The notes below the pieces were generated by a model. It was not told where the DNA came from, ran no database searches, and saw only the letters and a program-made list of their open reading frames with translations. From positions 1 through 38,436 of the forward strand of contig JADNYV010000325.1 of NCBI GenBank assembly GCA_015501055.1: a stretch of 38,436 bases of DNA, read 5' to 3'. Positions 1 to 11,352 of the stretch are shown here, piece by piece (the first letter of the stretch is position 1; every line of letters begins with the position of its first letter). The position numbers were made by a program, and so were the translations under genes. Source of the stretch: Mucidula mucida. Taxonomy: Eukaryota; Basidiomycota; Agaricomycetes; Agaricales; Physalacriaceae.

Positions 1-505
1 CCGCTGGCTTTAACCTTGGTGCATCCTACGAGGGGATGTCAATAGGTGTCGACTACAGCGAGCGCACTTTCAAGACCACCGAGACACCTCGAGCGCGACG
101 ACGACCATCACTGTCAGCGTCCCGCCCCGCTCGGAGCTCGTCTTCTACCAGAAGCGCTTCGAATTCCTTGAGTGGGGCCAGGAGTGGAACATTGGCCCGA
201 GGGGAGGATACGAGCAAGGTCAATATCATTATGGCGGAAGAGAGTATTTCATCATCGCTTGCCGGAAGGGTCCTGGCTCGGTGACTGTAGACAGCGTTCC
301 GGCGGCGTCGTTGGCGGGGTGGACTCGCAAGAGGGAGAGGGCGAAGGGTATGCTCACCAGAATGGGGCTCTGAAAGAATCCAGCGACGTGTCCGAATAAG
401 ATTGTGGACGTCGGTACTGTCTTTGTATGCACCGTAGCCTACAGTCGCGACAATGACACCTTCTACCAACGTATGCTGCGAGAGGTAATCAAACTCAACA
501 TCTGG
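1..505 (+). pseudogene. Decayed 3' part of an aerolysin-like gene
   Basis: This stretch aligns at nucleotide level with the 3' half of the intact aerolysin-like gene at 17764-18585 and its 3' flank, from about 18155 to 18755. The copy begins outside the window, so its 5' part cannot be seen. Relative to the intact gene it has a one-base deletion near 95 that breaks the reading frame, a loss of about 24 bases near 166, a further deletion near 210-215 and many substitutions. It therefore cannot encode the full pore-forming-type domain. Similarity continues past the stop codon region into non-coding sequence to about 505, so it arose by duplication of genomic DNA, not by retrocopying. No function is expected. 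Confidence 0.85.
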
Positions 506-510
506 GTGAT

Positions 511-1497
511 GTCGATATATTGACTTACGAGCAGTGCTAGTAAATTTCACGTCGAACATCCAAGGAACGATTAGTATATAGAGGAGACGAGAGCACACGT
601 CCTTCCCGAGAAGACGGGAGAGCCTCAACTGTCTTTTCAAGAGTTACCGATCCTTAAGGTAGCTCACTAGCAAGTCCACAGCAAGGTGACCACCTACCAG
701 CAAGTAGCACCATAGTCTATGTAGTAAGTACTATAAACGTCGGCGTGAATAGACAATAATAAAACTTACAATTAGTTAGTTAACAGCGTTCGTTACCTGC
801 AGACGCCACGATTAGCGTCGACAGAACGATAAGGTACGACTCGTAGAACTTCAGAGAGACGATACGCGCATGATGGGACTGGGAAACACAAGGATGAATA
901 CGAGAATGCGAAGACCACATGGGATCAGAATAGTAACAAACCAAAGTCGAAAGATTGTCTTGCGATCATGTGACCATATTAGTCCAGACCAGCCGCAGGT
1001 ACGACGCCATTTCTAACAGGGTGTATCAGTCAAAGGATTTGAGTAAGTCGCACGAAATTTCCAGAGTGCAGGATTTAGCGGCGCCACACCTGCCTCTCCC
1101 TTCCACCCACTCCACCAAAATCAAGAAACCATTCATTGTACATTAACAAGTGAACAAAATAGAAACACTGCATGTAATACATATGTACGATACCAATTGT
1201 AGAGCAAGTACATGACAAGATAGCGAATAAGCGGAAGGTCCTCGTCCATTCACCGTCCGTGCTGTAATAACTGGGAAACTAGTAAAAATGTGACATGCGG
1301 GGGTCGAAATAGGGAATAGAACTAGAGCGGGAAAACATGGATCATGAGCTAGATAACACGAACATTAGCTGCGGCTGGGATGGTAGTGTTGGTGGTACAG
1401 GACGGGTCAAGAAAAAGTGGTGTTGGGATCGGGAAGGAAAGGTCGTAATCTCTATGCAATCCAGTGCGTGAATGGGAGAGTGGCCAGAGCCTTTTCA
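511..1497. other. Intergenic, nothing recognised
   Basis: About 1 kb between the decayed aerolysin-like copy and the 3' end of the YTH gene. Only short uncharacteristic open frames are present. No RNA gene or inverted repeat stood out by eye. The part nearest 1498 should hold the 3' UTR and polyadenylation signals of the minus-strand YTH gene. Confidence 0.5.
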
Positions 1498-4009
1498 TCA
1501 GAAGCCTTGCATGCCCATAAACTGACCCTGCTGTCCTTGTGGCGGGCCCGGACTAGGATGGCGCATCACGCTCTGCTGCATCGCATTCACGTTCGGCACC
1601 CCCATGCCCATGTTCATCCCCATCATCTGCATCTGCATCATCGGCGTCATTTGTGGCATCTGGTACGCCAATGCATTCGGGTTCCCGAATTGCGCCTGCT
1701 GAGCTTGCGGAACCGGAGACATACTCTGCAGTGGCGGCGAATTCATCCCGCTGGGGTTTGCAATCGGGGACGCCGGTCCAGATTGGCCTTGCATCTTTTG
1801 CATTGCTTGCAGCTGTGAGAGTAAGAATCGAAGATGGCATGAACAATCGAAGACTTTACCTCGTAGAACGCAAAGTCTTGCAGCAGAGACGTCCTAGCAG
1901 GATGGGAATGGAAGATTCTCAACATCTCTTGTCCAGCGTCCGGAAGTAACTCTTGCGTATCACGAGAGTTGGTCACAGGCTTGCGCTCCTGCGTGTTGCT
2001 ACGCTCGAAATATTAAGCAGGAATTTAGTCTCAGTGCGAAATACTAACTTGAGCTTGATGTGTCGTAGATTGACATTTGGAATGTCTCGAACGAAAATCC
2101 AGCGCACTTTGAAGACACCCTTCCACTTGTCGGACGCCCACACCGTGCTACTTCGTGAATAATCGACCTTGAAGGGGATGAGTGTCATACTGACCAGGAG
2201 ACATAACGACATACCGGTGTAAGCATCTCCGCCATGCCACAGAAATGGCCACTTCCGAACGGTTAGCTAATGACCTGTAGACATGCGAACGTGCAATACC
2301 TGGCGTTAACGCTGAAGAATAAGTAAATAGGTCCTCGCCCTGCAACTTCCTTGAAAGCCTTGTCCAGCCTTTTGTTTCCAGGATCGGTCGAACTCCAGAT
2401 CTCGTACTTGAGTGATTTGTGCACGTCGTCTTCGGTATAAGACTTGATGACGAAGAAACGAGCCTAGAGATAGTCGTTAGCAATGTTGACTTGGCATTCA
2501 ATTGACTTACGAAAGTCGGCCTCGTGTCAAACGTTGCTGGATTGTATCCTTTAGTCGCGATCAAAGATGGGACATCGATAGGTGTATTGGCAAACGCCTG
2601 AGTGGGCGTCTGACCGGTCGCAGTGCGTGCCTGCCCCGAAAGGTTGTTTGTCATAACTCCAAGGCCGGGCCGTTGCTGCTGCAAATACTGGGCGGGAAGA
2701 GGCGGGACATTGGGTACCGAGGCACCCGAGCCGCTCGAGGACTTGCTGTGGTAGCCTTGCTGCAAGTTGGGATTCGACGACCGGCCCGTCAGCACGCGGT
2801 CTTTCTGGTCCCATCCAGTGGCAGCGGTCGTCTGGGGCTGTCCGCCACCCTGTGAGTAAACAGGCGTCTTACGACCATCAGCCTCGGTTACCAGCTGCAG
2901 TTTCCCACCATTATTGCCACGTCCGGCGCCGTTGTTGCTACGCATTCCGGGAGCCTGATTAGGCGGCGGATAAGCGGGATTGAACCGCGGTGGGTGGGCA
3001 CTTTGTCCGCCAGTTTGATAATTGGGCGTATAGACCTGCGCTCCGGCATTGTTGAGTTCCAAGGCGGACAACGCGCGCTGCACGTCGTCAATAGCGGCGT
3101 TCCCAGAGGCCTGGTTTCGCCAATCGTTGTTACCGTTATTCCACGGGGAGGACCGGCCGACGGGGCTTGTTGGACCGCCGTATTGTTTCCCGTAGTATTC
3201 CTCCTCATAATTGGCTGGATCGTCGTATGTGTATTCTTCCTCTTCAGCAGCTGCAATGGCTTCCTGAGAGGGAGGAGGATGGACGGGCATCGGGGTTTGG
3301 AGGGTTCCAGAGCGTTTCAGACCCGACGAAGCCATCTTCGGCCGTGTTGCGCCGGCGCCTTGGGCACCGTAGGTCAACGATACGTGGCGACGGACGCCAG
3401 AGCCTGCAGGCGGTGGGGACGAGCTTGTAGCGTAAGAGTTGGCATTTTCCATGGCCGCTGGTGCATCTCCGCCCGGAGATGCCTGGCGATTGTCTCAGTA
3501 ACTGGCGTAATGGATTACGATGAGGTTCACCTCTTCCTCATGGACACTGTAGCCTCCGATTTCGCGCTCCCATTCCTCTTCATCGCCTTCATGGCCAGCA
3601 ATCGCGGTAAGGCTATTAAGCGTTTTGGGAGTCAAAGTCCCGGACTTGGCGCCCTGGTTTTGGAAAGCTATCAGAAAAGAAATGTCAGACTGAGACCAGA
3701 TCGTTGTTGCAGGCGGAGACCAGTTGACATCGCAGACGACGACGATCACGCACCTCGATGATATCTCGTCGGCAACGACGCTTGGCGGTGCAACGAGCTC
3801 TTTTCACCGACCGCACCGACACCGCCGACCCATTCTTCGCCGACCACCTCGTCTTCGTTCCATAGATCGGGATTCTGTCCCTCCTCTGATATAGCGTCTC
3901 GCGCAGAGCCACGAGCTGACCTGCTCGCTGCCGAGATCGTGTGATGCCGCCGTACGCTGCCCGAATTGGGCGGCGAAACTGGTTCAGGCGGCACTGGCGG
4001 AGTAGACAT
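1498..4009 (-). CDS. YTH-domain m6A RNA reader, 712 aa, 8 exons
   Basis: Exons on the minus strand: 4009-3754, 3667-3531, 3482-2511, 2463-2300, 2251-2215, 2167-2049, 1998-1860, 1812-1498. All introns are GT-AG and the exons sum to 713 codons including the stop. Residues 1-455 are low-complexity (Pro, Ser, Asn, Gln, Gly) and probably disordered. The YTH domain starts near residue 456 and runs to about 600. Trp478 (in YEIW), Trp532 and Trp537 (in WASDKW) are the three aromatic-cage residues that hold N6-methyladenosine, so the pocket looks intact. VTNSRDTQE, typical of the YTHDF group, follows. The C-terminus (exon 8) is rich in Met, Gln and Pro. Exon 5 is only 37 nt. The start at 4009 gives the N-terminus expected in fungal homologues, as far as I recall them. 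The likely role is cytoplasmic control of methylated mRNA, as for yeast Pho92. The family is certain; the role is inferred. Confidence 0.95.
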
Positions 4010-4423
4010 GGTGGTTGAGAAGAGGATGGCGAGACTGTTTTCGATCGGGCGTGTATCACTCGTAGTGATCTCACCCTGCTGATTTCTGATGCTGCTGTAC
4101 TTTTACAATACTTTTGACCATATCTTATTCAAATCACAACATTGCATTCTCGTCCATATGTTTCATCTCCGTAGCTTGGAATAACACCTCTCGGCGTCTG
4201 TTGTCATTCTGCAAATTACAGAAATTTTGCGATCCTACGACGTCGCCGGGCGTATACTTATCGCAAATTGTACACGGGCTGACAGTCTCACACCTCAGGA
4301 ATGTTGAGCGCTCGAAACGTCACATCAACGGTGGCGATTCTCCTGCTGGCTCGATCAAAATTTGCTCGAGAGGAACTAGAGAGGAACGTTAAAGTGGTAG
4401 ACTCATCAGTGAAGTCAGGGACA
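4010..4423. other. Upstream region of the YTH gene
   Basis: This 414-nt stretch lies upstream of the minus-strand YTH start and presumably contains its promoter and 5' UTR. I see no convincing gene in it and no motif that I can assign with confidence. Confidence 0.4.
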
Positions 4424-4514
4424 ACGACTGTAGCTTAGCGGTAAAGCACATTTGCAAGCATACGTAATGTATATCTGTTCGACTCAGGCCGTGAAGCTGA
4501 TAGTGATACTTTTT
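4424..4514 (+). ncRNA. tRNA-like Pol III sequence, probably decayed tRNA or SINE head
   Basis: 4431-4441 matches the Pol III A box (TRGYNNANNNG) and 4477-4485 matches the B box (GWTCRANNC), at tRNA-like spacing. A D-arm forms (GCTT pairing with AAGC around an AGCGGTA loop), and so does a four-pair T-arm around TTCGACT. The anticodon arm pairs ACATT with AATGT but has an oversized 13-nt loop. The acceptor strands do not pair. Five Ts at 4510-4514 could terminate Pol III. The missing acceptor stem argues against a working tRNA; a tRNA pseudogene or a tRNA-derived SINE head fits better. Confidence 0.35.
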
Positions 4515-4904
4515 ACCGAGACTGCTATCCGAGTAGGGTGTTAGTGCAGTAGATGGTATTGACTCACGGATGCTTTTTGTTCTGAAATTGTGATATGGTA
4601 CTTGCCGTGGCGCACCGCCCCGCCTCCCGCCACTCTCAGTGTGCCATCACGTGTTATCAAATCTATCAACCGAGGTACGATATGAAGCCGCAGTAAACCC
4701 AAGGTGTAAGTACCAAAACCTACGTATTACTGCACATCTGCACCCCATCTACGCCTCTTTTCTCTGCACCACCCGCACACGTCTTTTTGCGCTGCACAGT
4801 TGCGGACCGCTATGGATAGCTCTACTGTTGCCGAAGTTACTGTGCATTCAACAGTATCGCGCTACCCGTGGATTCAGAGCCACTCAATCCAAACATTTAA
4901 TAGG
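4515..4904. other. Intergenic, nothing recognised
   Basis: About 390 nt between the tRNA-like sequence and the inverted-repeat element at 4905. No coding or structural signal could be supported. Confidence 0.4.
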
Positions 4905-5261
4905 GTGTTTCAGAGTAAAAGAATTCGAGCAGAACGTATGTTCGGGCATCAAAAAGTTTGGCACGTGGTGACGTTTTATACTCGCCTTTGTAGAGTACCT
5001 ATCTGTTAAACACTGTAAAGCCATGTAATTCACTCAATATCCTATCTACGACCAGAAATTGCACGACAAAAATACTCGGATGTGATGCTTTTGCGGTCCC
5101 AGGCTGCTACGGGACGGCATGAACGCCACGCATCGGCTCCATGCCGTCAATGCCGAATTCGCTCGTAGCAGGATTCGCCGTTGCGATCAGAGCTGAATCC
5201 TGCGCTGAATCCGAGGTGAAATTTTTGTGAAATCTGCTCGAATTCTTCTACTCTGAAACAC
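4905..5261. mobile_element. MITE-like element with 29-bp terminal inverted repeats
   Basis: 4905-4933 and 5233-5261 are inverted repeats of 29 bp with a single mismatch (outer motif GTGTTTCAGAGTA). They enclose 299 bp without a plausible coding sequence. The interior holds further self-complementary stretches, for example around 5100-5180. This is the form of a non-autonomous DNA transposon. No target-site duplication is certain; a TA dinucleotide occurs just outside both ends (4901-4902 and 5266-5267), but that is weak evidence. The superfamily cannot be assigned. Confidence 0.7.
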
Positions 5262-5425
5262 AATTATTCACTGATCAAATTTATTGGGATGCAAAGGCCT
5301 TGGTTGTCGACGTGGTGGTTTCTCGCGCGCTATGGCGGCTACGTACTAGTAGGCGTCTCCTCAATGCTCAAGACGTGTCTGCTAATTCTGAAGTAAGTAT
5401 CTCGAGGACTTGGATACAATCGCAA

Positions 5426-6017
5426 CACTGTGAGCGGCAAACCAGATGAAAGTCATCCAGTGTGAATCAACCACGGCTTGGATCGAGTTTAGCCACACCG
5501 TGGTTGATTTCGGGTTACGAATCATCCTCAGTCAATAGGCTGAATAGCACCCCGAATGGGCCGTTTTCAACCAGTACATCTGCTGGCCCATTCCACCCGC
5601 TTTATAGATGACTGTTAGCAAGAATCCGGATGATTATCTATCCAGATTTGGCATAGTTTACATTCATACAACGGCTAGTTACTATCCTTTTTGTGACTGT
5701 ATTTCAAGCATTTTTGATATACGGCTGAATCCCGGCTCGGTGCGGGTGCTCAAATCCGGCTCAAATGCGACGCCACATACACCTCACGGTCGCGCCAACA
5801 CAAAGAATGCAAAAGCACAATTGATTAGGTATAAGTATGTATCGTGAATTGTAAGTAGGTAAGGTATACACATATACTCCAGAAGTTGAACGCGACGCGA
5901 CTCGAATCACACGAAAACATTCCATCCGTTGGCAGATCAGAACCCCGGAAGACACGATGACAAGCGAACTAGAACATGGGGTTAGTAGTTGATGAAAGGA
6001 AGAATCAAGTACGTACG
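5426..6017. repeat. CACTA left end and subterminal region
   Basis: Non-coding left end of the CACTA element, starting with the 11-bp terminal repeat. At about 5463-5510 two copies of the ATCAACCA motif face each other in a hairpin (GAATCAACCACGG against CCGTGGTTGATTTC). Subterminal repeats of this kind are transposase-binding sites in plant CACTA elements; that role here is inferred. The rest, to 6017, is the 3' flank of the minus-strand 394-aa gene. Confidence 0.75.
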
Positions 6018-7406
6018 TTAACCGGATCCTTCCATCCCGCCGTCACCATTGTTCTCACGGCGTGGCAGCTCATCATTCCCACCACCACCACCACCGTTGG
6101 TCCCATTTTCCATGTGAACATCACCTCCTCCGTTGTTATGCTCGCCATTGTCGTGTCCACCATCGCCGTGTCCGCCATTGCCATTGTCGTGTCCACCATC
6201 GCCGTGTCCGCCATTGCCTTGTCCGCCGGTGTCCTGGCCAGATCCTGAAGCAGCTTGCTGAGCTTCGCGTTTGGCTTGAGCTGCTGTGCGTTGGCGTCTT
6301 GCCTCGCGCTTGTCGGCTGCCTTTCTCGCGAGCGCAATCTTAGCCTTACTCTTTCGATTCCCGGATCCCCGTTTGGCTGCATTCTCGGACATCTTCTCAT
6401 ATCCTGTGGGCACCTGCACCTCGCCTCTTCGATATGCTGCGCACCGTTGATTCTTAACGTATTGCTGAGCAAGAAGCTCGGTCGGCCAGTCGTTGAGGAA
6501 TTCTGTGAGGATAGGATGTTCTTGGCGACACTGTTCAAAGGTAAGGCGAGTTTATACATAACGGCGAGACTAGTACTGACCATGGCATACAGTTCAACCT
6601 TCTGAACTGGCGAGATGTCCTTCCACTGAGCTGTGACATCAATCCCGGCTCGGATGATATTGCGGCGGACAGAGCGCTACGACGGAGACAGTGAGTATCT
6701 GAACTGCACTGAATCTTGCAGCTTACTGAGATTGAGTTATAGCTGCTTGTATCCTCGGCACTCTCTGACAAGCCCATGGCTATCTGAATGTTGACGGGGC
6801 CATGCGGCCGTGGAATCTTCTGCTCGCTTGCTTGGGCCTGTCCCTCGAGCTGCTGCTGAAGCTCCTCAATGCGAGCATTTTGCTCTGCTATCTGGTCTGT
6901 AGGTGGATTAATTGCGGCTAGCTTAGACACATTGAAGCTAATACTCACTTTCAAGCTCTTGTACACCCTCGTTGTTCTGGGGCTCCGGTATTGCTGCAAT
7001 CTGACGCTGGAGGGCTTGAGCTCTTTCCTGCTCTTTCCGAAGGCTTTCTTGATCTTTGCGTCGGTCTTCCCTCTCACGCTCCAGCTCGGCTAGGTTTGGG
7101 ACCTGTAAGTTGTATTTATCTGTTGATTTACTAAGACTTACCTTCTTTTTCCTTTAGCTTGGCCTCCCAGTCAGTGTTGGTTGCGTTTCCAAGTGCGCTG
7201 ACTCCACCCCTACCACCACGACGAGCTGTAGTGCCTCCGCAAGGCGTAGCACTGCCACGAGACAAGGTTGCACCTCCACGAGCCGTAACGCTACCGCAAG
7301 ATCCTCCACGAGCCGTAGTGCCTCCACGTCCGGTACCACGAGAAGCAGGCGTAGGGGCACCTGCCTGAGGTGCGGTGCCGCCGCTGCGAGTACTACGGGT
7401 CGCCAT
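6018..7406 (-). CDS. CACTA accessory protein, 394 aa, 5 exons, unknown function
   Basis: Exons: 7406-7142, 7089-6949, 6896-6727, 6676-6581, 6530-6018, together 395 codons including the stop. Intron 1 must use the AG at 7091-7090, because the earlier AG breaks the frame. Residues 1-70 are Gly/Arg/Thr-rich with RGG-like repeats. Residues about 80-160 form a strongly charged coiled coil. A folded-looking region follows, with motifs KIPRPHG and FLNDWPTELLAQQY. Residues about 260-320 are basic and Ala-rich, and the tail is Gly/His/Asp-rich. I recall similar hypothetical proteins as common in Agaricomycete genomes beside transposons, but I know no assigned function. It starts 97 bp from the Tnp2 start on the other strand, so both may share a promoter. 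A DNA-binding partner of the transposase, comparable to plant TnpA, is a reasonable inference only. Confidence 0.85.
6145..6216 (-). repeat. Two perfect 36-bp coding repeats
   Basis: 6145-6180 and 6181-6216 are identical. They encode a Gly/His/Asp/Asn-rich 12-residue unit in the C-terminal tail of the 394-aa CACTA protein. The unit length is a multiple of three, so copy-number change keeps the frame. The perfect identity suggests recent slippage or duplication. Confidence 0.85.
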
Positions 7407-7503
7407 TTGTTAGGTGGATGTGGTAGACAGACTTGAAATTCTTTTTTCCGCAGAGGGCTTTATTTGGTCAGGTTTACTACCGGCCCTTCTTCCGAACTAC
7501 TAC
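7407..7503. promoter_or_regulatory. Divergent promoter region of the CACTA element
   Basis: Only 97 bp separate the start codon of the minus-strand 394-aa gene from the first ATG of Tnp2. Both genes must be driven from this spacer or from within each other's 5' ends. No TATA box is obvious. The promoter role is inferred from the head-to-head layout. Confidence 0.5.
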
Positions 7504-10500
7504 ATGGCTCGCAACAACATATTCTGTGCTGCATGCCAGAAACTCCATGGCCGAAAACTTGCCCAAAAGCACGAACGACTTTTAAATGCTCAGCCATATC
7601 CGCCGCAACCTATTCTTCGTCGTGTTGGCGTCACCTCTCGACACGGACCAGCCCCCAATTCTGATCCCATACCTGAGCCTGTCGCACAAAGAGGACATGA
7701 CGACGAAGTCCCGAACAATTTCATGGACAACGACATGGGTGCGGGAACTCCGCCGTCCTCTCCCCAACATAGTCAATGACTTCCACATGGTTGTTTCATG
7801 GTCGAGGAAGTTGACGAGGATGATGAAGAGGAACCAGACTTGGAGGATGTTGGGATGGATGATAATGACGAGGATGAATTCCACTTCGTCAATTTCGATT
7901 GGGATGGTCTAGAGCGCGATACTGACGGGCTCACAACAATGGACCGTTCGAGTGCTGCGTATCATCAACGCGTGAGCGAGATTAGTACGTCTTTGTTTTT
8001 CAAACAGTGTACAATTCCTAATGCCTCGTATGTTATGAATGACCATATTTTCACACTTTCACATCTTATCATATCTTATCGGGGGCCTTGTCTTATCAAC
8101 CAACGGACTGTTTCATCATCTGTTTCGTCACCGATCATACTCCTTTTCATTACCGAAGCCGTACTCATGACGGACACACACCCAACACATGGATGACATC
8201 ATACATGCCGATACCTCATGGACTCCCTATTGTATACACACCGCCGACACTCGTAGCACACATGGTCGTTTCAGTATTATTACTTACATGCAGTCACCAC
8301 TCGTATTTAATGGTTTCACGGACTAGTAGCATACAACACTGGGTCAAGGGCGTGGAGCATCCCTAGTGGAAACGCGTATGGACAAGGAGCTTCAAACACA
8401 GACTTACTAGTATATAAGCAGTAGTGTAGTATCATTGTACTTTAGTTCCGATCTCGTTTATACACCTGGCCTAGCCTAGTCTTACGAACGTGAACGCTTT
8501 CTTCCTTAGTTCTTGCTGTGGTACCTGGTTGAGTCTCGTGGCTTAGTCAGTCGCTAACATTGTATAGCTGATAAATTGAATAATTTGGATCGGCTTATCT
8601 GCAGGGCCTTCGCGTACAAGTTACGCCATCACCTCACTGATGAAGGATTCGTCGACCTTCCTCATGTCTTCGAACCGGATGCCGACCATTCCCAACTCTC
8701 CCTGGCTGCTGTGCGCACACGTGTCGCCTTTCTCTCTGGTTTTAAACCGCAGTTCTACAACTGCTGCCCGAAATCCTGTGTATGCTACACTGGCAGATAC
8801 GCTGATATGTCGACATGTCCATATTGCCAGGAACCCCGTTATCGCGATGATGGAAAACCGCGCCAGAAGTTCACCTATCTTCCCATCATTCCCCGCTTGC
8901 AAGCATTTGCCGCGAACACATCTGTTGCCTCTGCAATGCAGTATCGTTCGACCCATCAACCTTCCGAGCCAGATCTCACAGAGGATATTTTCGATGGCGA
9001 TTTGTATCGTCGCCTCTGCGAGCGCTTTATACACGTTAACGGTTCCATACTGTCGTTGAAGTATTTCACAGATGCCCGTGACGTTGCGTTAGGATTTTCG
9101 ACTGATGGATTCTGCCCACACAAGCGTCGTAAAAAGACGGCATGGCCGCTCATCATATTCAATTACAACCTTCCCCCCGATGTTTGTTTCCATCTCGAGA
9201 ATGTTCTGGCACTCGGCGTCATTCCCGGTCCCAAGAAACCCCATGACATTGATTCGTTCCTATGGCCGTTTGTTCAGGAGATGAAGTTGTTGATGGCGGG
9301 TATGGTTTCTTTCGACATTATCAAGAAGGAAATGTTTCTTCTTCGCGCCTTCCTTATTTGCGTTTTCGGCGACATTCCGGCTGTTTCGCTGCTCATGGAC
9401 ATAAAGGGCCATAATGGTTACTCTCCCTGTTGTATGTGCAAGATTACAGGCGTTCGAATCCCCGGTGCTACTCGCGTCACGACACACTATGTTCCTCATG
9501 ATCGCTCTTCCCATCCCGCTGTTATCGACAATCCTGACGCCATCAAAGAGTACAACCTTGCCAATCTTCCGATGCGAACTCATGCCGAGATGGTGGCACA
9601 AGGAGAAGAAGTACTTGGTGCACGGACATTGGCTGAGGCGGAGGAGCTCGCACGGCAGTACGGTGTTAAAGGTGTTCCCATTTTGGCTACACTCGACTCG
9701 TTGATGTTACCCTCCTCATTTCCGTACGACTTCATGCATCTGATTTGGGAGAACCTTATGAAGAATCTCACACTTCTCTGGACTGGGGAGTTCAAGGGTG
9801 TTGATGAAGGAGATGGATGTTATGAGCTGTCGGCGGCTATATGGGAGGGTATCGGCAAGGCTACGGCGGCGTCTGGTGATACGATTCCATCCTGCTATGG
9901 CTGTCGTGTCCCGAATGTCTCTACAGATCGCAGTTACATGTCTGCGGAGATGTGGTCCTTCTGGATACTCTATATTGGACCTGTGCTTCTTCGGAATCGC
10001 TTTCGACATGCTCGCTACTATAAGCACTTCGTCGAGCTTGTCTATCTTTTAACGATCTGTCTCCAATTTCAGATCAGTGCCTCCGAAATAGAACAAGTTC
10101 GTACTGGATTTATTAAGTGGGTTACCGACTATGAAAGGTAAGCATTTCAGTGTCTCAACAAGCTTGAATACTCATACAATGTTTAGTCTTTACTATCAAC
10201 GAGATCCAACACGAGTCAATGTTTGTCCAGTGACAGTTCACGCTCTCCTGCATATTGCCGGCAGCATCAAGGCGATGGGTCCTGTCTGGTGCTACTGGGC
10301 CTTTCCCATGGAACGTTACTGTGGCACGCTCTCACCCGCTATCCGAAGTTGGCGAAATCCATGGCGTTCAATGGACCGCTTCGTTCTTGAGACCGCACAG
10401 CTTACACAAATTAAGGTTGTGTATGACATGCATGTGGGGCTTGCGCTGGGACGTAAAGCGCGAGTGCACGATTCTGTGAGAGGTAGTGTGCATATCCCGG

Positions 10501-11206
10501 GTTGTACGTTGTTCCTCACATTCCGCCTGCTGCACCTAATGGCCTTTATCTAGATACATCTTGTATTCTCCTTCCACCACGCTCAAAAGTGCGGCCAGAT
10601 TTGTTGTTGATTCAAAAATTGTTATCAGCGGCGCTGGTTACGAGATTCAACGTCAGTATCCAGGTAATCCATGCTCACATTGGTGAGGTCTTCATTGAGG
10701 AGTATGGTTGTCTGCATCGGACGGATACATCTGAGGGTGACACAATGTACGCAAATTCGATGTACAAGCGTGCTGAAGATCACCGTGATCCCACATTCGT
10801 ACGCGTAAGTTCCGCATTCAATTTCTATAACTGTCAGCTAATACATCTACAGTATACCATGCAGGTTGACCTGAATGCCCGTCGGCGTGGCGCCACCATT
10901 CGCCTCGTCGATCGAGAGTTCTACGGACAGTTACAACACATAATGCACTTACACCTGCCAAGTCATGTGCGAACAGCATTCAAAACCGAGCTGAAGGATC
11001 TTATCATGGTGGCCGTGCGTAATGCACCTGTGAAGCAGGTAAGCGGCATGGAGCCGCTGGACATTCATGTCGCACAGCGCATGGAAGGGGCTCTTGATGT
11101 TGTTGATGCCATTTCTGTTCAGTGTCTCATTGGGCGGGTAGTAGATGGTCGAGAATGCGCATTTATTGATTGTAGTGGTTCACTAGTACGTTGTATGCCC
11201 TCATAG
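7504..11206 (+). CDS. Tnp2-type CACTA transposase, 5 exons, one in-frame stop
   Basis: Exons: 7504-7984, 8568-10137, 10187-10500, 10554-10804, 10853-11206. They sum to 990 codons, and every junction keeps the frame of the Transposase_21/Tnp2 family. The N-terminus has a CAACQKLHG cysteine pair, followed by an acidic stretch (about residues 92-150). The core contains CCPKSCVCYTG and CPYC, then DIKGHNGYSPCCMC, then the RDPTRVNVC region and EFYGQLQHI, all characteristic of Tnp2. A TGA at 7777-7779 (codon 92) interrupts exon 1. A CGA-to-TGA change would explain it, and an in-frame ATG at 7798 could restart translation. Intron 1 is 583 nt, ten times the usual length here, yet has a GTACGT donor, a GCTAAC branch site and a TAG acceptor. 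Activity is uncertain because of the stop. Confidence 0.9.
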
Positions 11207-11352
11207 CGATTCCTAAATAGAATATATGTACCGCGCCACTATGCTAGGGTTAGGGTTATCTCGATTGGGAACAGCACCGAGTTCCAAAGTTGACAATGTC
11301 CTACTATTATCACCTCAACCGGTCCGAGTGACTACGCTGTGCAACACTGCAA

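Noticed and set aside
2148..3452. Single 434-codon open frame as a separate gene
   Set aside because: Its last third runs through introns of the YTH gene in the wrong frame. The first part is exon 3 of that gene.
10502..10853. Frameshift in Tnp2 near 10500
   Set aside because: An intron at 10501-10553 with a CTAAT branch site and CTAG acceptor joins the two frames exactly, so no frameshift is needed.
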